Of a stretch of DNA of 54,883 nt, positions 1 to 8,609 are shown piece by piece; the stretch's first letter is position 1, and each line of letters starts with the position of its first letter. The DNA is taken from assembly GCF_018403665.1 (NCBI RefSeq), contig NZ_BOVJ01000172.1:1-54883 (forward strand), in the 5' to 3' direction. The notes below the pieces were generated by a model that was given only the letters and a program-made list of their open reading frames with translations, was not told where the DNA came from and made no database searches. Source of the stretch: Paenibacillus cisolokensis. GTDB lineage: Bacteria; Bacillota; Bacilli; Paenibacillales; Paenibacillaceae. The position numbers and the translations under genes are program-made.

Positions 1-165
1 AAAATCGCTGTTTTGGAAATGTAACGAAACTGAGCAACGCTATTTGCTTAAAAGCAGTCCAATTCAGGCGGAATATCGTAAATAAGGCGGCTCAGATTCG
101 TTACATCTGAAAAGGTGGCTTATTTGCGAAAATAAGGCGTGTGAGTTTCGTTGCTATGAACGTTT
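1..165. repeat. Dispersed palindromic repeat, copy A (cut by window edge)
   Basis: This stretch matches positions 7231-7415 closely along its whole length. It carries an internal inverted repeat, GTAACGAAACTGAGC near 21-35 and GCTCAGATTCGTTAC near 91-105, with one mismatch, separated by an AT-rich TATTTGC.../...TAAATAAGG segment. No open frame runs through it. The arrangement (two copies about 7 kb apart, palindromic ends, between genes) fits a REP/MITE-like intergenic repeat family. Its mobility is not shown; the left end lies outside the window. Confidence 0.7.
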
Positions 166-248
166 TTGTCAAGCCCTACGCCAATGCGCTTGCCTGAGTA
201 CTAGGCACGGGAGCAAATATACGAGCGACGGTCGGCACGCTGCTTTTA

Positions 249-574
249 TTGAGTATTTTCAAAACGATTGCCAGTCAGCATTCCGAATCTCCGCAATCGA
301 CCTTCTGTCTCTATCAGGCGGTCGCCATCGAATATCCATTCCCAGAACATATCGTGAATCAGGCGGCAAGCCGTCATAAAAAATCGGTTGTGTCCCGCTT
401 GGTAGACATCTGCCAGCAATCCGGACTGAAATCGCCTGATCATCTTGCGCGGCAGCTGTTTGTTCTCATGGAAGGCTTCTGCATAACCGCAAGTTTAATT
501 GGCCCGGACAGCCCCCCCCTCCGGTAGATGTTGTTCAAGCCGCCCAAACCTTGATCCAATCGCATCGTAATTAA
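249..574 (+). pseudogene. TetR/AcrR-family regulator, C-terminal remnant
   Basis: The translated stretch resembles the ligand-binding C-terminal half of TetR/AcrR regulators (CLYQAVAIEYPFPEHIVNQA, then LARQLFVLMEGFCITASL). The N-terminal helix-turn-helix half is absent: an in-frame stop lies at 195 and the repeat precedes it. The frame closes at 527, but adding one C to the C-run at 512-519 continues it as VDVVQAAQTLIQSHRN to a stop at 574, which is the expected end of the family. So the gene is both truncated at the 5' side and shifted near the 3' end. It has no DNA-binding domain and is unlikely to function. Family call is by recognition only. Confidence 0.6.
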
Positions 575-610
575 ACGTCCTCGATTTGATTCGGAGTATT
601 AAGCCGAAAA

Positions 611-646
611 GGGAAGCCCCACTCTGACGAGTGAAGCTTCCCTGTT
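611..646 (-). terminator. Rho-independent terminator of the rRNA methyltransferase gene
   Basis: Interrupted stem GGGAAGC...GCTTCCC with an inner CACTC/GAGTG stem. On the minus strand it is followed by TTTT and lies just after the stop of the gene at 666-2441. Confidence 0.65.
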
Positions 647-665
647 TAAGCGATATTGTCACCTC

Positions 666-2441
666 TCAGGCATTACGAACCATTAATATTACACACTCCA
701 CATGCGACGTCTGCGGGAACATGTCGACCGGCTGCAGCCATTCGATGGAGAAGCCGGCGTCGAGCAGATAGCGGCAGTCCTTGGCCAGCGTCGACGGGTT
801 GCAGGAAACGTAGACGAGCCGTTTCGGCCGGGCGTCCGCGATCGCCTTCAGCAGGCGGGCATCGCAGCCGGTCCGCGGCGGGTCGACGACGATGACGTCG
901 GGGCGGAAGCCCTCGCGCACCCAGCGGGGGAGCAGTTCTTCCGCCTTGCCGACATAGAAGCGGGCGTTGTTCCGCCCGTTCAGGGCGGCGTTCTGCTGCG
1001 CGTCGAGGACCGCTTCCCGGACGGTTTCGACACCGCGCACTTCCCGGGCATGCGGCGCGAGCCACAGGCCGATCGTGCCGGTGCCGCAGTAGGCGTCGAC
1101 CACGGTTTCCCGACCGGTCAGCGCCGCCGCTTCCAGCACGGCATCGTACAGCTTGACGGTCTGTACCGTATTCAGCTGGAAGAACGCGCGCGGCGACAGG
1201 GCGAACGTCAAGTCGCCGAGCGAGACATTGAGCGCGGGTGCGCCCCATAACGTGACAGTGCGGTCGCCGAACACGACGGGCGTATCGCCCGCGTTGATGT
1301 TGAGCGAGATGGAGGCGATCTCCGGCGCTTCCTGCCGGATCGCCTCCACGAGCGGCCCGTGCGGCGCGAACGATTCGCGCGCCGCCACAAGCGTGAGCTG
1401 CAGCTCGCCCGTTTCCTGGGCGACCCGCAGCACGACCGTGCGCAGCCCCGTACCCGGGCTGCGCTCGGCCAGCGGCACGCCAAGGCGCTCCAGTACCCGG
1501 AGCACCTTGGCGGCCGCCGCATTGATCGCGGACTGCTGCACCATGCAGTCCGCGCCGACGATGTCCACGAGCCGGCGGCTGCCCGGCTCGTACAGCCCGA
1601 GGACGGGGCGGCCGTCCGCGCCCCGTCCCGCCTGCAGCTGAGCCTTGTTGCGGTAGCGCCAAGGCTCGTCCATGCCCAGCATGGGGCGCAGCGGCAGCGC
1701 CGCCCCATCCAGCCCGGCGTAGCGCACGAACGATTCGCGCACGAGCTCTTCCTTGGCCGCAAGCTGGCCGTCGTAGGCGAGATGCTGCAGCTGGCAGCCG
1801 CCGCATGCCTCGTAGATCGGGCATGGCGGATCGACGCGCTGCGGCGAGCGCTTCTCCGTCTGGACCGCTTCGGCGACGAGCCGTTTCGGCTCGACCGCTA
1901 TGACGCGCGCCCTGACCACCTCGCCCGGCAGCGCGCCGTCGATGAATACCGCCTTACGGCGGTAGTAGCCGACGCCTTCGCCGTTAATACCGATGCGCTT
2001 GATCGTGACGACGATCCGGTCGCCCGTTCGCACATCTTCGGCGGAAGGCCGCCGCTCCGACCAGTTTGGCGACCGCTTGCCGCCACCGGCCGCGTTCGCT
2101 GCCGGCGCCGCTGTCACCGCTTGCGCGGCTGCCGTCGCTTGCGCCGCACCCCGGCGCTTCCCGCCGTCGCCTCCGAGGCGGTGCCGTTCCGCTGCCGGCG
2201 GCCGCGCCTGCGGATCATTAGCGCCCGCTTTGGCGCTGCGCGTCCGGCCGTCCGCACTGCCGGCGTTCGCCGGCGTCAACGCTCCCGTCTTCATTCGCCC
2301 GCTTCGATGCGTCTCCTGCTGCTGTGCGCGCTGCGGCGGTTTTCCGCCGTTTCCGTTCCGTTCCGCACCGCCCCGCGTTTGCGCCTGCCCGTCCCGCCGG
2401 CTATTGCCGGTGAAACCGGCGTATTGTCCATCCCGCTTCAT
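666..2441 (-). CDS. rlmD: 23S rRNA (uracil-5-)-methyltransferase, RlmD/RumA type, with N-terminal extension
   Basis: Predicted S-adenosylmethionine-dependent RNA m5U methyltransferase of the RumA/TrmA family (RlmCD/YefA-like in Bacillus). A TRAM domain (about residues 138-195, RTGDRIVVTIKRIGINGEG) precedes the iron-sulfur cysteines CPIYEACGGC (about 210). The methyltransferase fold follows, with YCGTGTIGLW for SAM, then DPPRTGC and VSCNPSTLAKDC holding the catalytic cysteine. The protein is 591 residues, against about 450-460 for the family. The excess is a roughly 137-residue Arg/Gly/Ala/Gln-rich, low-complexity N-terminal tail. The ATG at 2441 has GGAGG ten bases upstream, so the tail is probably translated. 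Single gene with its own terminator. Which uridine is modified cannot be read from sequence. Confidence 0.88.
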   Translation of the reverse strand: MKRDGQYAGFTGNSRRDGQAQTRGGAERNGNGGKPPQRAQQQETHRSGRMKTGALTPANAGSADGRTRSAKAGANDPQARPPAAERHRLGGDGGKRRGAAQATAAAQAVTAAPAANAAGGGKRSPNWSERRPSAEDVRTGDRIVVTIKRIGINGEGVGYYRRKAVFIDGALPGEVVRARVIAVEPKRLVAEAVQTEKRSPQRVDPPCPIYEACGGCQLQHLAYDGQLAAKEELVRESFVRYAGLDGAALPLRPMLGMDEPWRYRNKAQLQAGRGADGRPVLGLYEPGSRRLVDIVGADCMVQQSAINAAAAKVLRVLERLGVPLAERSPGTGLRTVVLRVAQETGELQLTLVAARESFAPHGPLVEAIRQEAPEIASISLNINAGDTPVVFGDRTVTLWGAPALNVSLGDLTFALSPRAFFQLNTVQTVKLYDAVLEAAALTGRETVVDAYCGTGTIGLWLAPHAREVRGVETVREAVLDAQQNAALNGRNNARFYVGKAEELLPRWVREGFRPDVIVVDPPRTGCDARLLKAIADARPKRLVYVSCNPSTLAKDCRYLLDAGFSIEWLQPVDMFPQTSHVECVILMVRNA

Positions 2442-2529
2442 GTTTGCCTGATCCTCCGTCCTTCTCTTCCAACCATCAACCGGACAATCGGTTTGCGTTT
2501 CGTCCGTTATCGTTGAACTTGTGTCCTCA

Positions 2530-2754
2530 CTATATCATGCGGACCATTTTCTTGTCACGAATGAGGGGCTCGATTATGCACGAACGGCATCCCCTGTGGC
2601 ATGACGCGCGGAAGATGCCGTTAGAAGCAACAGATGAGGAGGAGAAGAATCCATCATTAGCGAAAAACAGAAGCGCGGCGCATATCCAGAACGGCAATGC
2701 AAGCAGCATGCCATTGAACAAGCCGACCATCAAATCGTTTTCCCGTTTTATCAT
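2530..2754 (-). CDS. Small single-pass membrane protein, hypothetical
   Basis: 74 residues with one hydrophobic segment (about residues 9-32, LMVGLFNGMLLALPFWICAA), followed by a polar Ser-rich and Cys-containing tail. The start ATG at 2754 is preceded by a near-perfect AAAGGAGGT at a spacing of seven, which argues for real translation. I do not recognise the family. The tail looks less protein-like than the first 35 residues, so an indel near the middle is possible. It sits between two unrelated genes, divergent from the protease at 3009. Confidence 0.5.
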   Translation of the reverse strand: MIKRENDLMVGLFNGMLLALPFWICAALLFFANDGFFSSSSVASNGIFRASCHRGCRSCIIEPLIRDKKMVRMI

Positions 2755-3008
2755 AAGACGGACCTCCTTTGCAACTGTCTTTCCGACAGTCGCTCTATCA
2801 TATAGTATGTATCGTTTCCGTCTCCTTAAACCGTTTTCAGTCCATTATTCGTCGTGTGCGTTCCGCTTATGAAATTCCTCTTTTTATCGCGTTCGAAAAT
2901 GCCGATATATTATAGTAATCTCACGTTATGACGTAGACAGTCGCTTGTCCGGGTGGTACGATGTAAATCGTGGGAAATTGGGGAAAATCGGAGAGGGAGC
3001 GTTAAAGT

Positions 3009-4564
3009 TTGAAGAAATTGCTGGTCAAAACGTTGCTTTATTCATGGCTTGTGCCGGTGCTTGTCCTGGCGCCGGTTGCAGGAGGCGGTTCGGCGTCCGC
3101 TGCGGAACGGCCCAGCGCTGCAGCGTCACGAACCGTTCCGGCGGCTGGCGAAATCCGAATTGATGTCGACGGCCAAAAATACAACTGCCGAGCGCGCCTG
3201 TCATCCGGCATGGCGTGACGCTCGTGCCGATGCGTTCCGTCTTTGCGGCGCTGCACGCCGATGTCGTATGGGAACCGGAGACGAAGACGGTTATCGGGCG
3301 TAAAGGCTATACCGTCGTCACCCTGAAGGTCGGAAGCAAGCAAGCGATCGTCAACGGGAAGAAAATGGCGCTCGATGCGCCGGCCGAAGTGCGCGGGGGC
3401 GTCACGCTCGTGCCGCTGCGATTCGTCGGAGAGGCGCTTGGCGCCGATGTGAAATGGGATGCGAAGACGAAGACGGTGCGCATCAAGTCCGCCGAAGCGC
3501 TGGCCGCCGAGCGGAAGCAAAAGCTGAAGCAGGAGCCGGCGAAGCCGTCAGCCAAGCTGACCCCGGCCGAAATTGTCGAGCGAAATGACGAGAGCGTCGT
3601 CATGATTGCGACGAATCGAGCGCAGGGAAGCGGCGTCGTAATTAGCCCCGATCTGATTCTGACCAACTATCACGTCATGGATGGCGCGACCTCGGGCCAT
3701 GCGGTGATGATAAACGACCGGATCTATGAAATTGCCGGGGTGATCGCTTACGATGAAAATGCCGATTTGGCCATCATTCAAACCAAAGAACCATTGCCTG
3801 CCCAAGGCGTAAAGTTCGGCTCGCCGAATTCGATCGCCAAAGGCGATACGGTCGTGGCGATCGGCAGTCCGCACGGGCTGCGCAATACGGTAAGCGAAGG
3901 GCTGATCAGCAACATCATCCGCGAGAACGGCGTGACATATTTGCAGACGAGCGCTCCGATCGACAGCGGCAGCTCGGGCGGCGGGCTGTTCAACGAAAGC
4001 GGCGAGCTTATCGGCATAACCACATCCGGCTATCAAAAGGTGAACGCCGATCTGAACTTTGCCGTCAGCATCGAGCATGTGCATCGGCTTCTTTTACAGA
4101 TCGCATCCGGAGAAGCCAATACAGCGGCATTCCTTCCTTCGAAGCTGCCGTCGACGCTGAAGGGCGCTTCGGAGAGCGAGATCGTGAAGCTGCTGGAGAA
4201 GGAGTTCGCTTACGTCCAGACGAGCCAGGGAACCGCGGAAATAAAAGATTGGCAGGCGAAACGCGACGCGGAAGGCTGGCTTGTGCTGACCGCCAATATC
4301 GATCCGCTATTTTACACATATTATATTGAAAGCAGCCGCGAAGAGCTTCGCAATTGGGCGATCAATCTCGGTTTGACCGTAAGCGGCCTGCTGCCGGACG
4401 AAGCGGTTGAGCTGATTGTCTACTACGACCGCACCTTCGACTTCAAGCCCCGCGGCCTGAACGCGGACGAAGTGACCGATCTTGGCAACGGCAAATGGAA
4501 GGTCCGCTATCCCGTCATTCATTTGCAGGTAAAAGAACAGTTGCATATCGAAACGCGCTTTTAA
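3009..4564 (+). pseudogene. Copper-amine-oxidase-stalk domain / HtrA-like serine protease (frameshifted)
   Basis: Predicted secreted trypsin-like protease. A TTG start at 3009 after AGAGGGAG gives a signal peptide (MKKLLVKTLLYSW..., Ala-rich cleavage region). Two copper amine oxidase N-terminal (stalk) repeats follow, with the hallmark TLVPMRSVFAALHADVVW and TLVPLRFVGEALGADVKW. The S1C/HtrA-type protease domain comes next, with His in TNYHVMDG, Asp in ENADLAII and Ser in DSGSSGGGL. A C-terminal region of about 150 residues is unrecognised; no PDZ domain is evident. The frame breaks at 3185-3187: one added base turns the sequence into QKYN-L-PSAPVIRHGVTLVPMR, completing the first stalk repeat. 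Catalytic triad intact. The stalk probably anchors or positions the protease at the cell surface; this is inference. Confidence 0.75.
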
Positions 4565-4801
4565 ATCGTAAATTGGTAAAATGCCATCATTCTCCTTTAT
4601 ACGGGCATCTTCCGGCCGCTGCCGGCGGGTGCCTTTATTTGTCGCTCCGGCATCGGCGGTTTCGGGACGAACGGGGGCGCGCTGCAGGAAAAGTTGCCCG
4701 TAACGGAAAACGGCTTGCCGGTTCTTTTGTCGGTGCGGTTCTGGTACAATGGGAGACGATGCAAGCAAATGCCGTAACGTAAGAGAAAGGGTAAAAACAA
4801 A

Positions 4802-6683
4802 ATGAACGTCGTACTGGCTACGCTCAACGCCAAATTCATTCATACGTCTCTGGCGCTGCGCTGTCTGAAGGCGTACAGCGAACGGGATTTTCATATCGAA
4901 ATTGCCGAATATACGATCAAAGACCCGCCGATGAACATCGTTTCCGATCTGTTTTCGCGCGATCCGGACGTTGTCGGCTTCTCCTGCTACATCTGGAACA
5001 TCGAGGAGACGATCGTCGTCATCGACATGCTGCGCAAAATCAAACCATCGGTCAAAATCGTGCTCGGCGGTCCGGAAGTGAGCTACGACACCGAGTATTG
5101 GCTGCGCCGCCTGCCCGCAGTCGACTGCATCGTCGTCGGGGAAGGCGAGGAAACGTTTCATCATCTGCTCACCGAACTGCAGGGCGAAGAGAAGCTGCAT
5201 ATGGTGTTCGGGCTCGCTTACCGCAAACGCCGCGGGGACGAAGAAGAGATCATTATCAATCCGCCACGTCCGAAGCTGGATCTGTCGCGGCTGCCGTCGC
5301 CGCACCGTTTTCCCGAAGATGTCGCGCAATTGCCGAACCGCGTCGTCTATTTCGAGACGAGCCGGGGTTGTCCGTTCATGTGCCAGTTCTGCCTGTCCAG
5401 CATCGAGGTGGGGGTCCGGTACTTCGATATGGAGCGGACGAAGGCCGATTTGCTCTATCTGATCGAATCCGGTGCGAAGCTGATCAAGTTCGTGGACCGG
5501 ACTTTCAATATCAAGCGGGATTACGCATTGGAAATATTCAAGTTTCTGATCGAGAACCACCGCGGCTGCGTGTTCCAGTTCGAAATTACGGCGGACATTA
5601 TGCGGCCGGAGGTGCTGGACTATTTGGCGAAGCATGCGCCGCCGGGCATTTTCCGCTTCGAGATCGGCGTCCAATCGACGAACGACCCGACGAACGAAGC
5701 GGTGAAGCGCCGGCAAAATTTCGCCAAGCTGTCGCGAACGGTAACGGCGATCCGGGAGTCGGGCAAGATCGATCAGCATCTCGATCTGATTGCCGGCTTG
5801 CCGCACGAAGATTACGACACGTTCCGCAAAACGTTCAACGACGTGTTCGCGCTGCGGCCGGAAGAATTGCAGCTCGGTTTTCTCAAAATGCTGCGCGGCA
5901 CCGGCTTGCGCCATAATGCCGACAAATACGGCTATATCTACATGGACCGGTCGCCGTATGAAATATTGGGCAACGACGTGTTGCCGTTTTCGGACATCGT
6001 CCGCATCAAGCGGGTCGAGGATGTGCTGGAAAAATATTGGAATGCGCACCGTATGGACCGGACGCTGCTATATTTGGTGGATCGGGTATTCGAATCGCCG
6101 TTCGATTTTTCCAGGCGTTCGGCGATTACTGGGAGGAGCGGGGCTGGCAAAAATCGGCCATCAGCTTGAAGATTTGTTCTCGCGGCTCTGGTCGTTTTTG
6201 ACGGAGGGGGGAGAGCGGATTCCCGCCGCATTGGAGCCGGATGTCGCATTAGCGTTGATGAAATACGACTATTTCCTGAACCACAATTACAAGCCGCGCA
6301 AAATCTGGTGGCCGTTCACGATGGAAAAGCGGGTTGCCGCTTATTGGCTGCGGCGGCTTGCCGAGCGTCCGGCTGACGTGTCGGACGCATTCGCGGCCAT
6401 GGCGCTGACGGAGAAGGAGCTGCACAAGCGGGCGGTCATCGAACGGCTGCCGTTCGATCTGGGCGCTTACCTGGAATGCGGAGAAATTCGCCGGGACGCC
6501 CATACCTTGCTCGTCGTGCTGTACGGCGCGGACACCGGGATGACCGCGGGCGGCGAACGCTCAGGCGAGGGCGCCGATGCAACCGGCGGCAGAAGGGGAG
6601 CCGAGGCGGGAAGCGCCGGCCGTTCGGCGCGGCCGTTCCTGCTTCGCATCCGGCCGGAGGAAGCGGATGCCGTTCAGGCATAG
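4802..6683 (+). pseudogene. B12-binding radical SAM protein with DUF4080-type C-terminus (two frameshifts)
   Basis: N-terminal cobalamin-binding Rossmann region (about residues 1-130, with DPDVVGFSCYIWN and VLGGPEVSYDTEYWL). A radical SAM core follows with the CxxxCxxC cluster RGCPFMCQFC (about 195), then a C-terminal domain like DUF4080 proteins (LEDLFSRLWSFL; MKYDYFLNHNYKPRKIWWP). The frame shifts twice within 50 bases: one T short at 6106-6110 and one A short at 6149-6153. With both restored it reads SPFDFFQAFGDYWEERGWQKIGHQLEDLF. Both are mononucleotide losses, so the gene is probably whole in the organism at about 625 residues. Substrate unknown. Start ATG 4802 follows AGAAAGGG. A Gly/Ala-rich stretch lies near the end. 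Confidence 0.8.
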
Positions 6684-6828
6684 TGCGGAGAGCCGATAAA
6701 ATAGGAGCCGGAGCCGGCCATGGTTTTACCGTCTCATGATTTTCGCGACATGAGACAGAGGAGCCGCTGCGGCGGCTCCCGCTGCTGCCGTTCGCAGCAG
6801 CGAATGGCAGACAAGTTATACGCAGATG

Positions 6829-6850
6829 AACGCCGTCAGGCGTTTTTTTT
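6829..6850 (+). terminator. Rho-independent terminator
   Basis: Stem AACGCC-GTCA-GGCGTT followed by eight T (6843-6850). It is the likely end of transcription for the radical SAM gene. The structured RNA element at 6851 begins directly at the end of the T-tract. Confidence 0.7.
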
Positions 6851-7230
6851 GTGCAGCGTGCCCAGCTAAGCACGCATCTTCCAGCCGGTGAAAATCCGGT
6901 CGCGGGAGGGGCCAAGCCCCCGCGCAGCTCGGAGACCTGCGTATGGCGAAATTCTGTGCGTAGAAGCGTATCGACAATAGTACCTGTCAAAGACAGAGCA
7001 AGCAACTTGTCAGGCCGTAACATGAAGTGAATCCTGCCGTACCGCCAAAAAAGCCTCGCAAGAGGGACAAGTGGGAGCCGAGTCTCGTGCATATGGACGA
7101 AGGCCAAGAAAGCTAGCCAAGGACTTGGAGCAGCAGCGAAGACTCCTCCGGCGCAAGGGGAACGGCATGACAGGAAGGATGGAGCAGAGAACTTGGGAGA
7201 CCTCCCCTGCACCAAGGAAAAAACGATCTA
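6851..7230 (+). mobile_element. Structured RNA remnant, probably the 5' part of a group II intron
   Basis: About 380 bases with no credible protein but dense helices: CGTGC...GCACG at 6857-6874, CCGG-TGAAAAT-CCGG near 6885-6899, and GCGGG...CCCGC near 6902-6924. Purine-rich single-stranded-like blocks lie between them. It starts GTGC right after the T-tract of a terminator, which is the insertion preference known for group IIC introns. The sequence style (repeated GAAG/GACC/AACATGAAGTGAATCC blocks) resembles domain I of bacterial group II introns. There is no reverse transcriptase gene and no recognisable domain V, and the dispersed repeat begins where it ends. So if it is an intron it is a dead 5' fragment. 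The alternative is a HEARO/OMEGA-type RNA relic of an IS200/605-like element. I cannot decide without a covariance search. Confidence 0.45.
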
Positions 7231-7415
7231 GCGAATCTGACGAGCGCTATTTGGCGAAAAATCGAAGTTCCGGAATTGTAACGAATATGAGCAACGCTAT
7301 TTGCTTAAAAAGTAGTCAAATCCAGGCGGTATATCGTAAATAAAGTGGCTCAGATTCGTTACATCCCAAAAAGCGGCTTATGGGCCAAAATAAAGCCTGT
7401 GATTTTCGTTAGAGT
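7231..7415. repeat. Dispersed palindromic repeat, copy B
   Basis: Aligns to 1-165 with scattered mismatches, including GAGCAACGCTATTTGCTTAA and GGCTCAGATTCGTTACATC. The outer arms GTAACGAATATGAGC and GCTCAGATTCGTTAC form the same imperfect inverted repeat as copy A. Additional TTCGT/GTAACG fragments continue to about 7475. It abuts the RNA remnant on the left. Confidence 0.7.
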
Positions 7416-7626
7416 AACGTTCCGTCTGAGGTGAGAGTTCTGTCTGAGAGTAACGTGGCAGCTGAGAAACAACGTTTCGTCTGATTATGGTCGTGACCTA
7501 GGAGCGGAATCGGGGAGTTGTTGCGCTATTGCCCGCGCGGCCGGAGTGCCGCGTCCGTATAGAGCCCCCGGTGCCGGCCGGAAACGTATCCAAATCGTGG
7601 GCGGCAATCATCATATAAATTAGCGA

Positions 7627-7657
7627 TTGACTCTCACGTTGCGTGATACGCTATAGT
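7627..7657 (+). promoter_or_regulatory. MerR-type promoter and operator
   Basis: TTGACT (7627-7632) and TATAGT (7652-7657) are separated by 19 bp rather than 17. The spacer holds a perfect dyad, TCACG-TTG-CGTGA (7634-7646). Over-long spacers with a centred dyad are the hallmark of promoters that MerR-family proteins activate by untwisting DNA. The regulator gene starts 23 bases downstream, so autoregulation is likely. Confidence 0.75.
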
Positions 7658-7680
7658 GAACGCTGAAGGGGGCAACCGCA

Positions 7681-8432
7681 ATGAAGGTGAAAGAAGTGGC
7701 CGATTTGGTCGGCATTAGCGTGCGCACGCTGCATTATTACGATGAAATCGGACTGCTGACGCCGGATACGGTCACCGAATCGGGATACCGTCTGTACTCT
7801 GACGACAATCTCGAACTGCTGCAGCAGATATTGTTTTTTCGGGAAATGGGCCTTCCTTTGAAAAAATTAAAGCGATTGTAAGCGATCCGTCCTTCGACCG
7901 GCTGGAAGCGTTGGAGCTTCACCGGAACATGCTGCTCGAGAAGCGGGCCAGGATCGACAAAATGATCGCTACGCTGGACAAAACGATCCGGCATGTGAAA
8001 GGAGAAATCGAAATGACAAATGCGGAAAAATTCGAAGGCTTCGATTTCAGCCGCAATCCTTACGAGCAAGAGGCGCGAGAGCGCTGGGGGGACGAGGCGG
8101 TTGACCGGTCGAAAGCAAAGCTCGGGAGCATGTCCAAGGCGGAACAGGAGGCGTTGGGAGAGGAAATGAACGCGATATACCGCAAGCTGGCGTCTCTCCG
8201 CCATGAATCGCCCGCATCGGAAGCGGCGCAGGACGCGATTCGAGAGTGGTTTGAGCTCCTGAACCGGATGGGCCATTACTCGCTCGACGCATTTAAGGGA
8301 CTGGGCCAAATGTACGTCGACGACGTACGCTTCACGAAAAACATCGATCAATTCGGCGAAGGGCTGGCGGTATTCATGCGTGATGCGATGGCCGTGTTTG
8401 CGGATAACGGTAAAAAGCAAGCCGGCCAGTAA
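7681..8432 (+). pseudogene. MerR-family activator with TipAS-like ligand domain (frameshifted)
   Basis: An N-terminal MerR winged helix (MKVKEVADLVGISVRTLHYYDEIGLL) is followed by the dimerisation helix. The TipAS-type drug-binding domain comes next (from NPYEQEARERWGD through LNRMGHYSLDAFKGLGQMYVDD), which in TipAL and Mta-like proteins binds thiopeptides or hydrophobic drugs. The frame breaks at the A-run 7861-7866; one more A gives PLKKIKAIVSDPSFDRLEALELHRNML, joining both halves into about 250 residues. As given, the first 66 residues alone would be made. The promoter upstream has the MerR geometry. No obvious transporter target lies adjacent, so the regulon beyond autoregulation is unknown. 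Confidence 0.8.
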
Positions 8433-8522
8433 AGGCGGCGATCAGAGCAGGCCGACTTGACAAAATCGAAAGGACTCCGCTTCGATAACGGCAACTGTGC
8501 CGCAGCTTTCCTCCATACAACT

Positions 8523-8559
8523 GCAAAGGCCAACCGGATGCGACCCGGTCGGCCTTTGC
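8523..8559. terminator. Bidirectional hairpin between convergent genes
   Basis: GCAAAGGCCAACCGG (8523-8537) pairs with CCGGTCGGCCTTTGC (8545-8559). It lies between the ends of the MerR gene and manA and probably terminates both, although the T-tracts are short. Confidence 0.55.
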
Positions 8560-8609
8560 ATGTACATAGCGACGCTACGATGATGCCTTGCCGCCGAACG
8601 GCCCGGCTC

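Noticed and set aside
4307..6049. Open frame of 580 codons on the minus strand opposite the radical SAM gene
   Set aside because: Composition artefact of the opposite strand; the plus strand carries the B12 and radical SAM motifs.
7071..7343. 90-codon frame inside the structured RNA element and repeat
   Set aside because: Crosses the junction between two non-coding elements, no ribosome site, no protein-like pattern.
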